From NCBI GenBank assembly GCA_902492455.1, contig CABULH010000005.1:1-64000 (forward strand): 64,000 nt of DNA. The letters are read 5' to 3'. The stretch comes from an uncultured Oscillospiraceae bacterium (GTDB lineage: Bacteria; Bacillota; Clostridia; Oscillospirales; Acutalibacteraceae). The stretch's first letter is position 1. Every line of letters starts with the position of its first letter. The notes under the pieces were generated by a model. The model was not told the DNA's origin. It searched no databases and saw nothing but the letters and a program-made list of their open reading frames with translations. The position numbers were made by a program, and so were the translations under genes. Below are positions 1-7,512 of this stretch, one piece after another.

Positions 1-109
1 CCGCCGCCAGCACTCCCTTTGCCATCTCCAGATTCACCGTGTTGAACAACCCCACTGCGTAGTGCTTCTCCTGTGCGTCCTTCAACACTTCATTCAATGT
101 CACCAGCAT
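1..109 (-). CDS. Class II fructose/tagatose-bisphosphate aldolase (5' part only)
   Basis: Only the first 36 codons lie in the window, read leftward from the ATG at 107-109; the rest is beyond the left edge. The peptide starts MLVTLNEVLKDAQEKH and continues AVGLFNTVNLEMAKGVLAA, which is the N-terminal helix and first strand of zinc-dependent class II aldolases. These enzymes cleave fructose- or tagatose-1,6-bisphosphate, or ketose 1-phosphates, into dihydroxyacetone phosphate and an aldehyde. A GGAGG ribosome site lies 6 bases before the ATG, and only 12 bases separate it from the isomerase gene upstream, so it is the third gene of a sugar operon. Substrate specificity cannot be read from this fragment. 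Confidence 0.8.
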   Translation of the reverse strand, partial: MLVTLNEVLKDAQEKHYAVGLFNTVNLEMAKGVLAA

Positions 110-121
110 TGTGCCCTCCGT

Positions 122-664
122 TTAATCTTCAATCTCCGGAATCCGGCGGATACGTGTATCGGTGAAGATATCGTATTCATCCAGGCTCTTGGTACTGAAT
201 TCCGAAACCACCGCTCCCTTGTCTCCAGCCTGGAACCAATGACGGGTATCCGGCATCATCGTGTATTGATCTCCCTCATGCAGTATGATTTCATGCCACA
301 CGGTGTAATATTCCTCGCTGCCCGCCGGCGGTTTGGCTTGAGGCGCGGCGGAGGGTTCTCCGTCTACATACAGATACACGGTGCCGTAACGACAACGAAA
401 GGTCTCTTCCTTGCCGAGATATCCCGGAAGCGGGGCGTGGCGATGTTCCGGACAAGTCTGATGAGGAAACAGCACCATCTCCTTGGCACAGCACCGTTCA
501 GTGTTGACATAGGTAACAATTTCCAAACCGGTGTTCCACAAATCCTCCAGGCCAAAGTCCGCTACTTCCAAATTTTCTTTTTCCCGAGGGGTCAAAATAA
601 TGTGCGCCTTATCGTAAAGCTCTAAAGCCTTACAGCGCGCTTCCTCATATAATTCCTTTTTCAT
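122..664 (-). CDS. D-lyxose/D-mannose ketol-isomerase family protein (cupin)
   Basis: The 180-residue protein matches the D-lyxose isomerase family, a single-domain cupin that interconverts D-lyxose and D-xylulose or D-mannose and D-fructose using Mn2+. The metal site is visible: PEHRH gives His74 and His76, a conserved Glu follows at 86-87, and a late His142 sits in DTRHWFQAG. Length is close to that usual for the family. The start is ATG behind AGGGAGGAAATAACACG. It lies between the PfkB kinase gene (27 bases upstream) and the aldolase gene (12 bases downstream), so isomerisation, phosphorylation and aldol cleavage of one sugar is the likely sequence. The natural sugar is not determined. 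Confidence 0.85.
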   Translation of the reverse strand: MKKELYEEARCKALELYDKAHIILTPREKENLEVADFGLEDLWNTGLEIVTYVNTERCCAKEMVLFPHQTCPEHRHAPLPGYLGKEETFRCRYGTVYLYVDGEPSAAPQAKPPAGSEEYYTVWHEIILHEGDQYTMMPDTRHWFQAGDKGAVVSEFSTKSLDEYDIFTDTRIRRIPEIED

Positions 665-691
665 CGTGTTATTTCCTCCCTCTTAATCATT

Positions 692-1645
692 TTATCCAAC
701 CGTATTCCGGGCCATAAAATCTTCAATTTCTGCGATGGAGCGGATTCCAGTGGAAGCGCCCACCGCCATAATACAGTGGGTTCCCACAGCGTTGGCAAAA
801 GCACCGCTTCGGCGGAAATCCCATCCTTGTGCCAGTCCGGCCAGGAAGCCCGCACAGAAGGAATCACCTGCGCCCGTGGTATCCACCGGTTTGATAGAGC
901 GATATGTAGACAGCTTAAACCGCTCTTCTCCTGCCGGACAGAACAGAGCGCCATCCTTACCAAGCTTAATAATCACATTGGCAACACCCATTTCAAAAAA
1001 GCGGTCGGCGATCCGGTCGGGTTCCGTTTCTCCCGTCAGCTTTTGGGCTTCCTCCAGGCTGGGCATGAACAGATCCAAATGCGGAAGAACAGGCTGTATT
1101 TTGGGCATCCAGACATCATCGAAATCCCAGGCGGTATCCATCACCGTGAATTTTCCTTTGCTGCGGGCCTCTTTCATAAACTGCGCACAGGGCTCACCGT
1201 CGAACTTTGTCAGCAGCATAGCTCCGGCTACAAACACGATGTCGCACTCCTCCATCAGCCGAGGATCGATATTCTCCCGCGTATAGGCGGCGGCGGATCC
1301 GGGATTATAAAGAAAGCTACGTTCACCGGAGGAGTTGACGCATACAATAGAAACCGTCGTGCCAACGGTTTCATCCGCCACAACTCCCCGAATATCCACA
1401 CCGGCATTCCCAGCCGTATCCTGCACGAAACGTCCGAAGCTGTCCTGCCCAACCTTACAGGAAAGGGTCACAGGGACTCCCAGCTTTGCCAGATCAATGG
1501 CTGCATTGGCTGCGCATCCTCCCACATGTGTGGAGACGCCATCCACCGCTCTCAGGGTGCCGGGGGTTGGAATGCTGTCTGCCGGCGTGACGATAACATC
1601 CGCCGTTACGCTGCCGGCGCAAAGAATCCGCTTCAATCCATTCAT
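692..1645 (-). CDS. PfkB family carbohydrate kinase
   Basis: The 317-residue ribokinase-like kinase transfers phosphate from ATP to a sugar hydroxyl. The N-terminal substrate motif GGCAANAA is at residues 42-49 and the C-terminal signature DTTGAGDSFCAGF at 255-267, with Asp261 as catalytic base. It is the first gene of the isomerase/aldolase operon, so its substrate is probably the ketose made by the isomerase. The start is ambiguous: the ATG at 1643-1645 directly abuts the AAAGG ribosome site, whereas the TTG three codons later (1634-1636) has a normal 9-base spacing. The leader is only about 40 bases from the promoter centred at 1695. Confidence 0.88.
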   Translation of the reverse strand: MNGLKRILCAGSVTADVIVTPADSIPTPGTLRAVDGVSTHVGGCAANAAIDLAKLGVPVTLSCKVGQDSFGRFVQDTAGNAGVDIRGVVADETVGTTVSIVCVNSSGERSFLYNPGSAAAYTRENIDPRLMEECDIVFVAGAMLLTKFDGEPCAQFMKEARSKGKFTVMDTAWDFDDVWMPKIQPVLPHLDLFMPSLEEAQKLTGETEPDRIADRFFEMGVANVIIKLGKDGALFCPAGEERFKLSTYRSIKPVDTTGAGDSFCAGFLAGLAQGWDFRRSGAFANAVGTHCIMAVGASTGIRSIAEIEDFMARNTVG

Positions 1646-1669
1646 CCTTTCTCAGAACCGAAATAGTAA

Positions 1670-1721
1670 ATTGACTTTACCATTGAGGATATTATATAAT
1701 ACTTTATATTCAAAAGTCAAT
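1670..1721. promoter_or_regulatory. Symmetric divergent sigma-A promoter pair with overlapping -10 boxes
   Basis: Plus strand: TTGACT at 1671-1676, an 18-base spacer and TATAAT at 1695-1700, reading into the ROK gene. Minus strand: TTGACT at 1720-1715, an 18-base spacer and TATAAT at 1696-1691, reading into the kinase operon. The two promoters are mirror images about 1695.5. The palindrome ATTATATAAT (1691-1700) supplies both -10 boxes, overlapping by two bases. The outer 9-base repeats ATTGACTTT/AAAGTCAAT (1670-1678, 1713-1721) could also serve as an operator for the ROK protein. Confidence 0.85.
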
Positions 1722-1749
1722 ATGCAATGATAAGAAAGGACACGGAATT

Positions 1750-2922
1750 ATGGGAGAACGGCGCGGTATGAACAATACCCATTTAAAGAACCGCAACCGC
1801 GGCCTGGTACTTCAGCTGATTGCCTGTGAAGGGACGCTGTCCAGGGTGGAAATTGCCCGCCGCGTCAGTTTGACGAAGATGGCCGTGGGCAACATGGTAA
1901 GCGACCTGATTGCGGAGGGGTATGTGGAGGAGGACGAATCTGCGGAATCCACCCCTGCCGTTGGGCGCAACCCTACCCTGCTGCATATCGCCGCCGGCGC
2001 TCCGGGTGCCATCGGCGTATATCTCTCCCGGGAAAACCTCTCCGTTATTCTGGCGGATACCACCCTGCGGATCCATTCCCAGCGGTCGGTTGCCCTAAAG
2101 GATGAAACCGACAACAGCCTAACCCAAAAACTACTGACCCTGGTATCCGAAATCCGCAGGGAGGCGGAAATCCCCGTTTTAGGAGTCGGCATTTCCACCA
2201 TTGGTCCTCTGGATACGGCTAACAAAACCATGCTTCGGCCGCTGCGTTTTTTCGGTATCTCCAATTATCCCATTTCTCATATATTGGAAGACTGCACCGG
2301 TCTGCCGGTTTATCTGGATAATGATATGAACGCCGCCGCTTTAGCAGAGCGTCTGTATGGAAGTGGCCGCCGTCTGGAGAATTTTCTTTATCTCGGTTTG
2401 GCCGACGGTGTCGGTGCCGGCATTATTTCCGGCGGTCGTTTGTATCGGGATCATAACGGCTTCGTGGGAGAAATAGGACACAACAGCATCTGTTATGACG
2501 GCCCCCTGTGTGACTGCGGCAACCGCGGCTGTTTGGAAATTTATGCCAGCATCCCCGTCATTCAGCAGCAGCTACTAGCCGCCGGAGCTCCCAGCGCGGA
2601 GCCGGAGAATTTTGAAAGTCTGACCGCACTACCGGCCTGCGACCAGGTTTTTCGAGATACGGCGGACAAGCTGGCGGTAGCTTTGATCAATATGGCGAAC
2701 CTCTTGGATCCTCAGGGGATTATCATCGGTCACGAAGGCGCTTTCCTTCCTGCCGTTTATCTGCAGCAGCTGGAATCCACCGTCAATGATAAGATTCTGG
2801 CCGCCGGTTATCAGCATATCACCGTGGCGCCTTCCGCCTTTGGCAGCGGCGCCCCGCTGGTGGGCAGCGTCTGCTGCGTATTTCAGGAATTGTTCAACGG
2901 CCGATTGTTCGGCCAAAACTAA
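1750..2922 (+). CDS. ROK family transcriptional regulator (NagC/XylR type)
   Basis: This 390-residue protein has an N-terminal winged helix-turn-helix (about residues 10-70) followed by a ROK sugar-kinase-like domain. The ROK zinc motif is present: His244, then Cys254, Cys256 and Cys261 in LCDCGNRGCLE. Such proteins repress sugar genes and release DNA when sugar or sugar phosphate binds. It is divergent from the kinase-isomerase-aldolase operon and shares a symmetric promoter with it, so control of both units is a natural inference. The start is ATG 1750 with AAAGG 10 bases upstream; ATG 1768 is an in-frame alternative. It ends at a bidirectional terminator shared with lysA. Confidence 0.9.
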   Translation: MGERRGMNNTHLKNRNRGLVLQLIACEGTLSRVEIARRVSLTKMAVGNMVSDLIAEGYVEEDESAESTPAVGRNPTLLHIAAGAPGAIGVYLSRENLSVILADTTLRIHSQRSVALKDETDNSLTQKLLTLVSEIRREAEIPVLGVGISTIGPLDTANKTMLRPLRFFGISNYPISHILEDCTGLPVYLDNDMNAAALAERLYGSGRRLENFLYLGLADGVGAGIISGGRLYRDHNGFVGEIGHNSICYDGPLCDCGNRGCLEIYASIPVIQQQLLAAGAPSAEPENFESLTALPACDQVFRDTADKLAVALINMANLLDPQGIIIGHEGAFLPAVYLQQLESTVNDKILAAGYQHITVAPSAFGSGAPLVGSVCCVFQELFNGRLFGQN

Positions 2923-2960
2923 AAAATAGGGAGACGTTTGAAAACGTCTCCCTATTTTTT
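2921..2960. terminator. Bidirectional intrinsic terminator between the ROK gene and lysA
   Basis: The arm AAAAAATAGGGAGACGTTT (2921-2939) is followed by a complementary arm ending CTCCCTATTTTTT (to 2960). The A-run and T-run make it work in both directions for the convergent ROK (+) and lysA (-) genes. It abuts the stop codons of both. Confidence 0.93.
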
Positions 2961-4258
2961 TAGATATCGTTGCGGATTAAATCCTCGTAGGTTTCCGCTT
3001 TCACCACCACGCGGGCTTCCCCTTCCTTCACCATAACGATAGCGGGACGAGGGAGACGGTTATAATTGGAGGACATAGCATAATTGTAAGCTCCGGTGGC
3101 TAACACCGCCAGAATATCCCCCGGCTGACAGGACTGAACCGGCGCGTTCTCCTGAATCAGATCGCCGCTTTCACAGCATCGGCCGGCCAAAGTCACCACC
3201 GCATCCGCAGGCTCGTCCGCCTTGCCGGCGTTGACAACGGTATATGCCGCTTGATACAGGGCGTAACGAGGATTGTCCGTCATTCCCCCGTCGATGCTGA
3301 CATAGGTTCGAATACCCGGGATTTCCTTGATGTGTCCCGCTGTATACAGGGTAATGCCAGCGGAAGCCACAACCGAGCGGCCAGGCTCAATCACCATGTA
3401 GGGCACAGGATAATCCAGCTGCGCCGCCTTGGCTTTTACCGCCCCGGCTACCAGCCGCATATACTCCCCATACGCCTTGGGTTGATCCTCCTCCGTATAC
3501 CGGATACCAAAGCCGCCGCCCAGATCCAGTTCCGCCAAAGTTGCTCCGGTTTCCCGGCGAATCTGCGCCATGAAATCCAACATTACCTCCGCCGCGTGGA
3601 CAAAGGGCTGCTCATCGAAGATTTGGGAGCCGATATGACAATGCAGACCTTTGAGTTCCAGCCCCGGCAGCGTCAGCGCCCGCCGGACGCCTTCCAGCGC
3701 CTCGCCGGTTTCCAAAGTAAAGCCGAACTTGGAATCGATCTGTCCGGTGCGGATGAAATCGTGGGTGTGGGCATTGATTCCCGGGGTGATCCGCAGATAT
3801 ACCGCCGCTGTTTTGCCCATACTGCAGGCTGCGGCGGAGAGCTGTTCCAATTCCAGCGGATTGTCCGCCACGATACGGCCCACGCCAGCTTCCAGCGCCA
3901 AACGCAGTTCCTCTCCCGACTTATTATTGCCATGGAAATACAGCCTTTCTGCCGGGAAACCTGCCTGCAGGGCGGTGTAGATCTCCCCACCGGAAACCAC
4001 GTCCGCTCCGCAGCCTTCCTGGCCGACGATGCGATACAGCTCTTTGAAGCAGCAAGCCTTGCTGGCATAGGTAACCATGCCGCCGTTTTCATAATTTTCA
4101 TCAATAGACGCCTTGTAGGCCCGCAGTGCGCGGCGAATGGCGGTTTCATCCATGACATACAGCGGCGTTCCGAACATCTCCGCCAGTTGGACAGTATCAC
4201 AGCCGCCTATGGTCAGATGTCCTCTTTCATTCACGTTCAGGCAATCGGAATAAAACAT
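2960..4258 (-). CDS. lysA: Diaminopimelate decarboxylase
   Basis: PLP enzyme of fold type III that decarboxylates meso-diaminopimelate to L-lysine, the last step of lysine synthesis. With the chosen start the protein has 432 residues. The PLP lysine is in YASKACCF (about Lys67); the glycine-rich phosphate loop ELDLGGGFGIRY and the EPGRSVVASAG motif follow, and the C-terminal beta domain contains GRCCESGD. The open frame extends upstream to 4399 but would run into ysxC; the ATG at 4256-4258 has an excellent GGGAGGAAAA site and gives the family N-terminus MFYSDCLNV. It is the last gene of the lon-ysxC-lysA run, 79 bases after ysxC. Confidence 0.93.
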   Translation of the reverse strand: MFYSDCLNVNERGHLTIGGCDTVQLAEMFGTPLYVMDETAIRRALRAYKASIDENYENGGMVTYASKACCFKELYRIVGQEGCGADVVSGGEIYTALQAGFPAERLYFHGNNKSGEELRLALEAGVGRIVADNPLELEQLSAAACSMGKTAAVYLRITPGINAHTHDFIRTGQIDSKFGFTLETGEALEGVRRALTLPGLELKGLHCHIGSQIFDEQPFVHAAEVMLDFMAQIRRETGATLAELDLGGGFGIRYTEEDQPKAYGEYMRLVAGAVKAKAAQLDYPVPYMVIEPGRSVVASAGITLYTAGHIKEIPGIRTYVSIDGGMTDNPRYALYQAAYTVVNAGKADEPADAVVTLAGRCCESGDLIQENAPVQSCQPGDILAVLATGAYNYAMSSNYNRLPRPAIVMVKEGEARVVVKAETYEDLIRNDI

Positions 4259-4337
4259 TTTTCCTCCCGTCCTGCGTGGCCGGAACCCCATTGTACCGCC
4301 AAGCATTTCACTTCTCAAAATTTTCAATGTGGTATGG

Positions 4338-4928
4338 TTATTCGTCCTCTTCGCAGACCGACCGGACGATCTCCCGCAGATCCTCGGCATTTTCGCCATT
4401 TTCCGCCGAAAAGGGTACTATCGTCAGTCCGCTATAATCCGCCAACTCCTCTTCCAGTGCCGCCAGCCTGTCGCGCCTTTGCGATTTATTCAGCTTATCG
4501 GACTTGGTGAGAACCAAAACAAAAGGAATCTCCGCCTCGGTAAGAAAATCGATCATCATCCGGTCGTCCGCCGTAGGCGGATGCCGCATATCCACCAGCT
4601 GCAGCACCAGCCGCAGATCCCGGTCCGCCTGGAGATAGCCCTCTATCAAGCCGCCCCAGCGTCGCTTCTCCTCCCGGGATACCTTAGCATAACCATAGCC
4701 AGGCAGATCCACCAACCGCGCATTGTCCAGACGATAAAAATTGATGGTAGCGGTTTTCCCAGGAGTAGCGCTGGTGCGCGCCAGCCCTTTCCGGTTCAGT
4801 AAGCGATTGATCAAAGAGGATTTGCCCACGTTGGAACGGCCGGAAAAGGCTACCTCCGGCACTTCAGGCGACGGCAGCTGATCCAGCAGCGCCGCGGAGG
4901 ACTCATATACCGCAGATTCCCATTTCAT
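4338..4928 (-). CDS. ysxC: Ribosome biogenesis GTP-binding protein YihA/YsxC
   Basis: The 196-residue TrmE-Era-EngA-YihA type GTPase takes part in late assembly of the large ribosomal subunit. G1 is GRSNVGKSS (residues 30-38), G3 is DLPGYGYAK, and G4 TKSDKLNK and a late SAENGE (G5) are present. Length is typical for the family. The ATG follows GGGGAG with good spacing, and only 23 bases separate it from the lon stop codon. The lon-ysxC adjacency is the standard Firmicutes arrangement. Nothing unusual is seen. Confidence 0.95.
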   Translation of the reverse strand: MKWESAVYESSAALLDQLPSPEVPEVAFSGRSNVGKSSLINRLLNRKGLARTSATPGKTATINFYRLDNARLVDLPGYGYAKVSREEKRRWGGLIEGYLQADRDLRLVLQLVDMRHPPTADDRMMIDFLTEAEIPFVLVLTKSDKLNKSQRRDRLAALEEELADYSGLTIVPFSAENGENAEDLREIVRSVCEEDE

Positions 4929-4951
4929 AGGCCTCTCCCCTTTCTATATCT

Positions 4952-7372
4952 TTATTGGGTCACGGAAGGCGCCGCCTTAGGCGCTTTTACCGGGATAGCC
5001 GGCAGAGTCTCCACGGCTTCCTGGCCTCTCTCCTGGCAGGGATCCGCCAGCAGCGCGGTTTGAATCACTGTATCCAGATGGGACGCCGTTACAAAACGAA
5101 TGCCTTCCCGTACCACCTTTTCCACGTCCGCCAGATCCGACTCATTTTCCGCTGGGATAATCACCGTCTTCATATGGTGGGTATAGGCCGCCATCGTCTT
5201 TTCCCGCAGGCCGCCGATGGGCAGCACCCGTCCGCGCAGGGTAATCTCTCCAGTCATCGCCACGTCCCGCCGCACCGGAATACCGGTAAGGGCGGAAACG
5301 ATGGCCGTAGCCATGGTGACGCCGGCGGAAGGGCCGTCCTTGGGCACCGCTCCTTCCGGGACGTGGATATGCACGTCTTTATTCTTATAAAAGTCCCGGT
5401 CAATGTGCCAGTCTGCGGCACGGGAACGCACATAGCTGATGGCGGTTCTGGCGGACTCCTTCATCACATCCCCCAGGGAACCAGTCAATTCAATTTTGCC
5501 GCTGCCGTCCAGCACTGCCACCTCTACCGGCATGGTCTCTCCGCCTACTGCAGTCCAGGCCAGGCCGTTCACCACGCCGATCTGATCCTGCAAAACCTCC
5601 GCATCCGGCTTATAACGGCGGGGTCCGAGATAACCCTCGAGGTCCCGCTGATGTACGTTCACCGTTTTGACCTCGCCAGAAACCAGCTTCACCGCCGCCT
5701 TGCGGCACAGCTTGCCGATCAGCCGTTCCAGGGTACGGACGCCCGCCTCACGGGTGTAACCGTCGATCAGCATCCGCAGGGCATCGTCCGCCAGCCGGAA
5801 CTGCCGCAGATTCATGCCGTTTTTCCTTACCTGCTTCTTCAGCAGATGATGGCGGGCGATCTGGAATTTTTCCTCCGCCGTATAGCTGCTCAGTTCAATG
5901 ACATCCATCCGGTCATACAAGGGTGCCGGAATAGCATCCGCATTATTGGCCGTGGTGATAAACAGCACGTCCGACAAATCAAAGGGAATCTCCAGATAAT
6001 GATCCACAAAGGCATTGTTTTGCTCGGTGTCCAGCACCTCCAGCATAGCGGCGGAGGGATCCCCCCGCATATCGCTGCCCATCTTGTCGATTTCATCCAG
6101 CAGAATCAGAGGGTTGGCCGAACCGGCTTGCCGGATGGCGTTCATAATACGGCCGGGCATGGCGCCTATGTAGGTTTTCCGATGTCCCCGGATATCCGCC
6201 TCGTCCCGAACGCCGCCCAAGGAAACCCGCACGTACTTCCGCCCCATGGCGGCTGCAATGGATTTGGCGATGGAGGTTTTTCCCACGCCTGGAGGGCCTA
6301 CCAGGCAGATTACCTGTCCCTTGGATTCTTTCGCCAGACTGCGTACCGCCAGAATTTCCAGAATACGCTCCTTGATCTTTTCCATGCCGTAATGATCCCG
6401 GTCCAGCACTTTGCGGGCGGCGGTAATTTCCAGACTATCCTTGGTGGTGACGCCCCAGGGGATTTCCAGGCAGGTATCCAAATAGTTGCGCACCACAGTG
6501 GCTTCATGGGAACCGAATGGCATTTTGGAAAGCTTATCGCACTCCTTCAGCAGTTTGGCCCGGTTTTCCTCGCTGAGATTCAGCTTGCCGATCTTTTCCC
6601 GATATTCATCCGCTTCCTCCAGGGGATTGTCCGCTTCTCCCAGTTCGGAAGAAATAACCCGCATCTGTTCCCGCAGATAATATTCCTTCTGATTGCGGTC
6701 GATCTGCTCATGAACGTGTTCCTGAATATCCCGTTCGATTTCCAGTACGGAACTTTCCCGTTCCAGGAATACCAGCAGCTTTTCCATCCGCTTTTCCACC
6801 GAAATGGTGCCCAGGATCACCTGCTTTTCCTCAATAGGCAGGGCGATATTGGAGGCGATATAATCCGCCAGATATCCCGGCTCTTCCGCCGTGGCTACCC
6901 CCAGCATCACATCCGGGGCCATTTTGGAGGCCAGCTCCGCATAGGCTTCGAAACGGGAGCGGCACTCCCGCACCAACGCCTCCCGGCGCATGGTGTTGGT
7001 AATGCGGATTTCCGGGCACTCCTTGGACACGCAGACAAAAAACGGTTCGCTCTGGGTCAGGGAATCCAGCCGGGCGCGGTAAAGCCCTTCCACCAACACC
7101 CGCAGATTATCCCCCGGCAGCTTGAGCACCTGCCGGATTTTGGCTACCACACCCACATTATACAGCTGGGACTCGTCCGGATCGTCATTGGCGATATCCT
7201 TCTGGGCTACCAGAAAGATGGTCTGGTCTCCCCCCATGGCTTCATTCAGCGCCAAAATAGACTTTTTTCTGCCCACATCGAAATGCAGCAGCATTCCGGG
7301 AAACACCACCAGCCCCCGCAAAGCCAGCAACGGCAGCGTCTCCATGTGGATGACATGTTTTCTGATACTCAT
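4952..7372 (-). CDS. lon: ATP-dependent protease Lon
   Basis: The 806-residue LonA-type serine protease degrades misfolded and regulatory proteins in the cytoplasm. An N-terminal substrate domain (about 10-200) is followed by a coiled segment, an AAA+ module with Walker A GPPGVGKTS (near residue 360) and LLDEIDKMG, and a C-terminal protease domain with the catalytic Ser in KDGPSAGVTM (near 680) and the catalytic Lys in REKTMAAY (near 723). The start is an ATG seven bases after AAAGGTG. It follows clpX by 140 bases that contain a dense set of inverted repeats, described separately. No CtsR or CIRCE operator was recognised. Confidence 0.96.
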   Translation of the reverse strand: MSIRKHVIHMETLPLLALRGLVVFPGMLLHFDVGRKKSILALNEAMGGDQTIFLVAQKDIANDDPDESQLYNVGVVAKIRQVLKLPGDNLRVLVEGLYRARLDSLTQSEPFFVCVSKECPEIRITNTMRREALVRECRSRFEAYAELASKMAPDVMLGVATAEEPGYLADYIASNIALPIEEKQVILGTISVEKRMEKLLVFLERESSVLEIERDIQEHVHEQIDRNQKEYYLREQMRVISSELGEADNPLEEADEYREKIGKLNLSEENRAKLLKECDKLSKMPFGSHEATVVRNYLDTCLEIPWGVTTKDSLEITAARKVLDRDHYGMEKIKERILEILAVRSLAKESKGQVICLVGPPGVGKTSIAKSIAAAMGRKYVRVSLGGVRDEADIRGHRKTYIGAMPGRIMNAIRQAGSANPLILLDEIDKMGSDMRGDPSAAMLEVLDTEQNNAFVDHYLEIPFDLSDVLFITTANNADAIPAPLYDRMDVIELSSYTAEEKFQIARHHLLKKQVRKNGMNLRQFRLADDALRMLIDGYTREAGVRTLERLIGKLCRKAAVKLVSGEVKTVNVHQRDLEGYLGPRRYKPDAEVLQDQIGVVNGLAWTAVGGETMPVEVAVLDGSGKIELTGSLGDVMKESARTAISYVRSRAADWHIDRDFYKNKDVHIHVPEGAVPKDGPSAGVTMATAIVSALTGIPVRRDVAMTGEITLRGRVLPIGGLREKTMAAYTHHMKTVIIPAENESDLADVEKVVREGIRFVTASHLDTVIQTALLADPCQERGQEAVETLPAIPVKAPKAAPSVTQ

Positions 7373-7390
7373 TATTCACACCTTTACCCT

Positions 7391-7505
7391 TCACAGGGTA
7401 CCCTGACCAGGGGATCGCTTGTCACGGCCTTAAGACGGCAAAAGGAACCATAGCCGGCGCTATAACAGCGGACTACCGTCCCTTTTGCTCAGGGCACTGC
7501 CCTAA
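7391..7505 (-). promoter_or_regulatory. Candidate structured RNA between clpX and lon
   Basis: The 140-base gap is packed with inverted repeats. An outer stem GCAAAAGG (7438-7445) / CCTTTTGC (7481-7488) encloses ATAGC-CGGC-GCTAT (7450-7463) and CGG-ACTA-CCG, which together could form a three-way junction. It is flanked by AGGGCA-C-TGCCCT (7491-7503) and the perfect palindrome CAGGGTACCCTG (7394-7405). No T-run follows, so it is not a simple terminator. A leader or mRNA-processing element of lon is an inference. Confidence 0.4.
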
Positions 7506-7512
7506 ATGACTA

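Noticed and set aside
4259..4399. N-terminal extension of lysA to 4399
   Set aside because: It overlaps the end of ysxC, has no homology pattern, and the ATG at 4258 has a strong ribosome site.
4955..7453. 832-codon open frame on the plus strand opposite lon
   Set aside because: It is the antisense shadow of lon; its product is rich in His, Gln and Arg with no family pattern, and it has no ribosome site.
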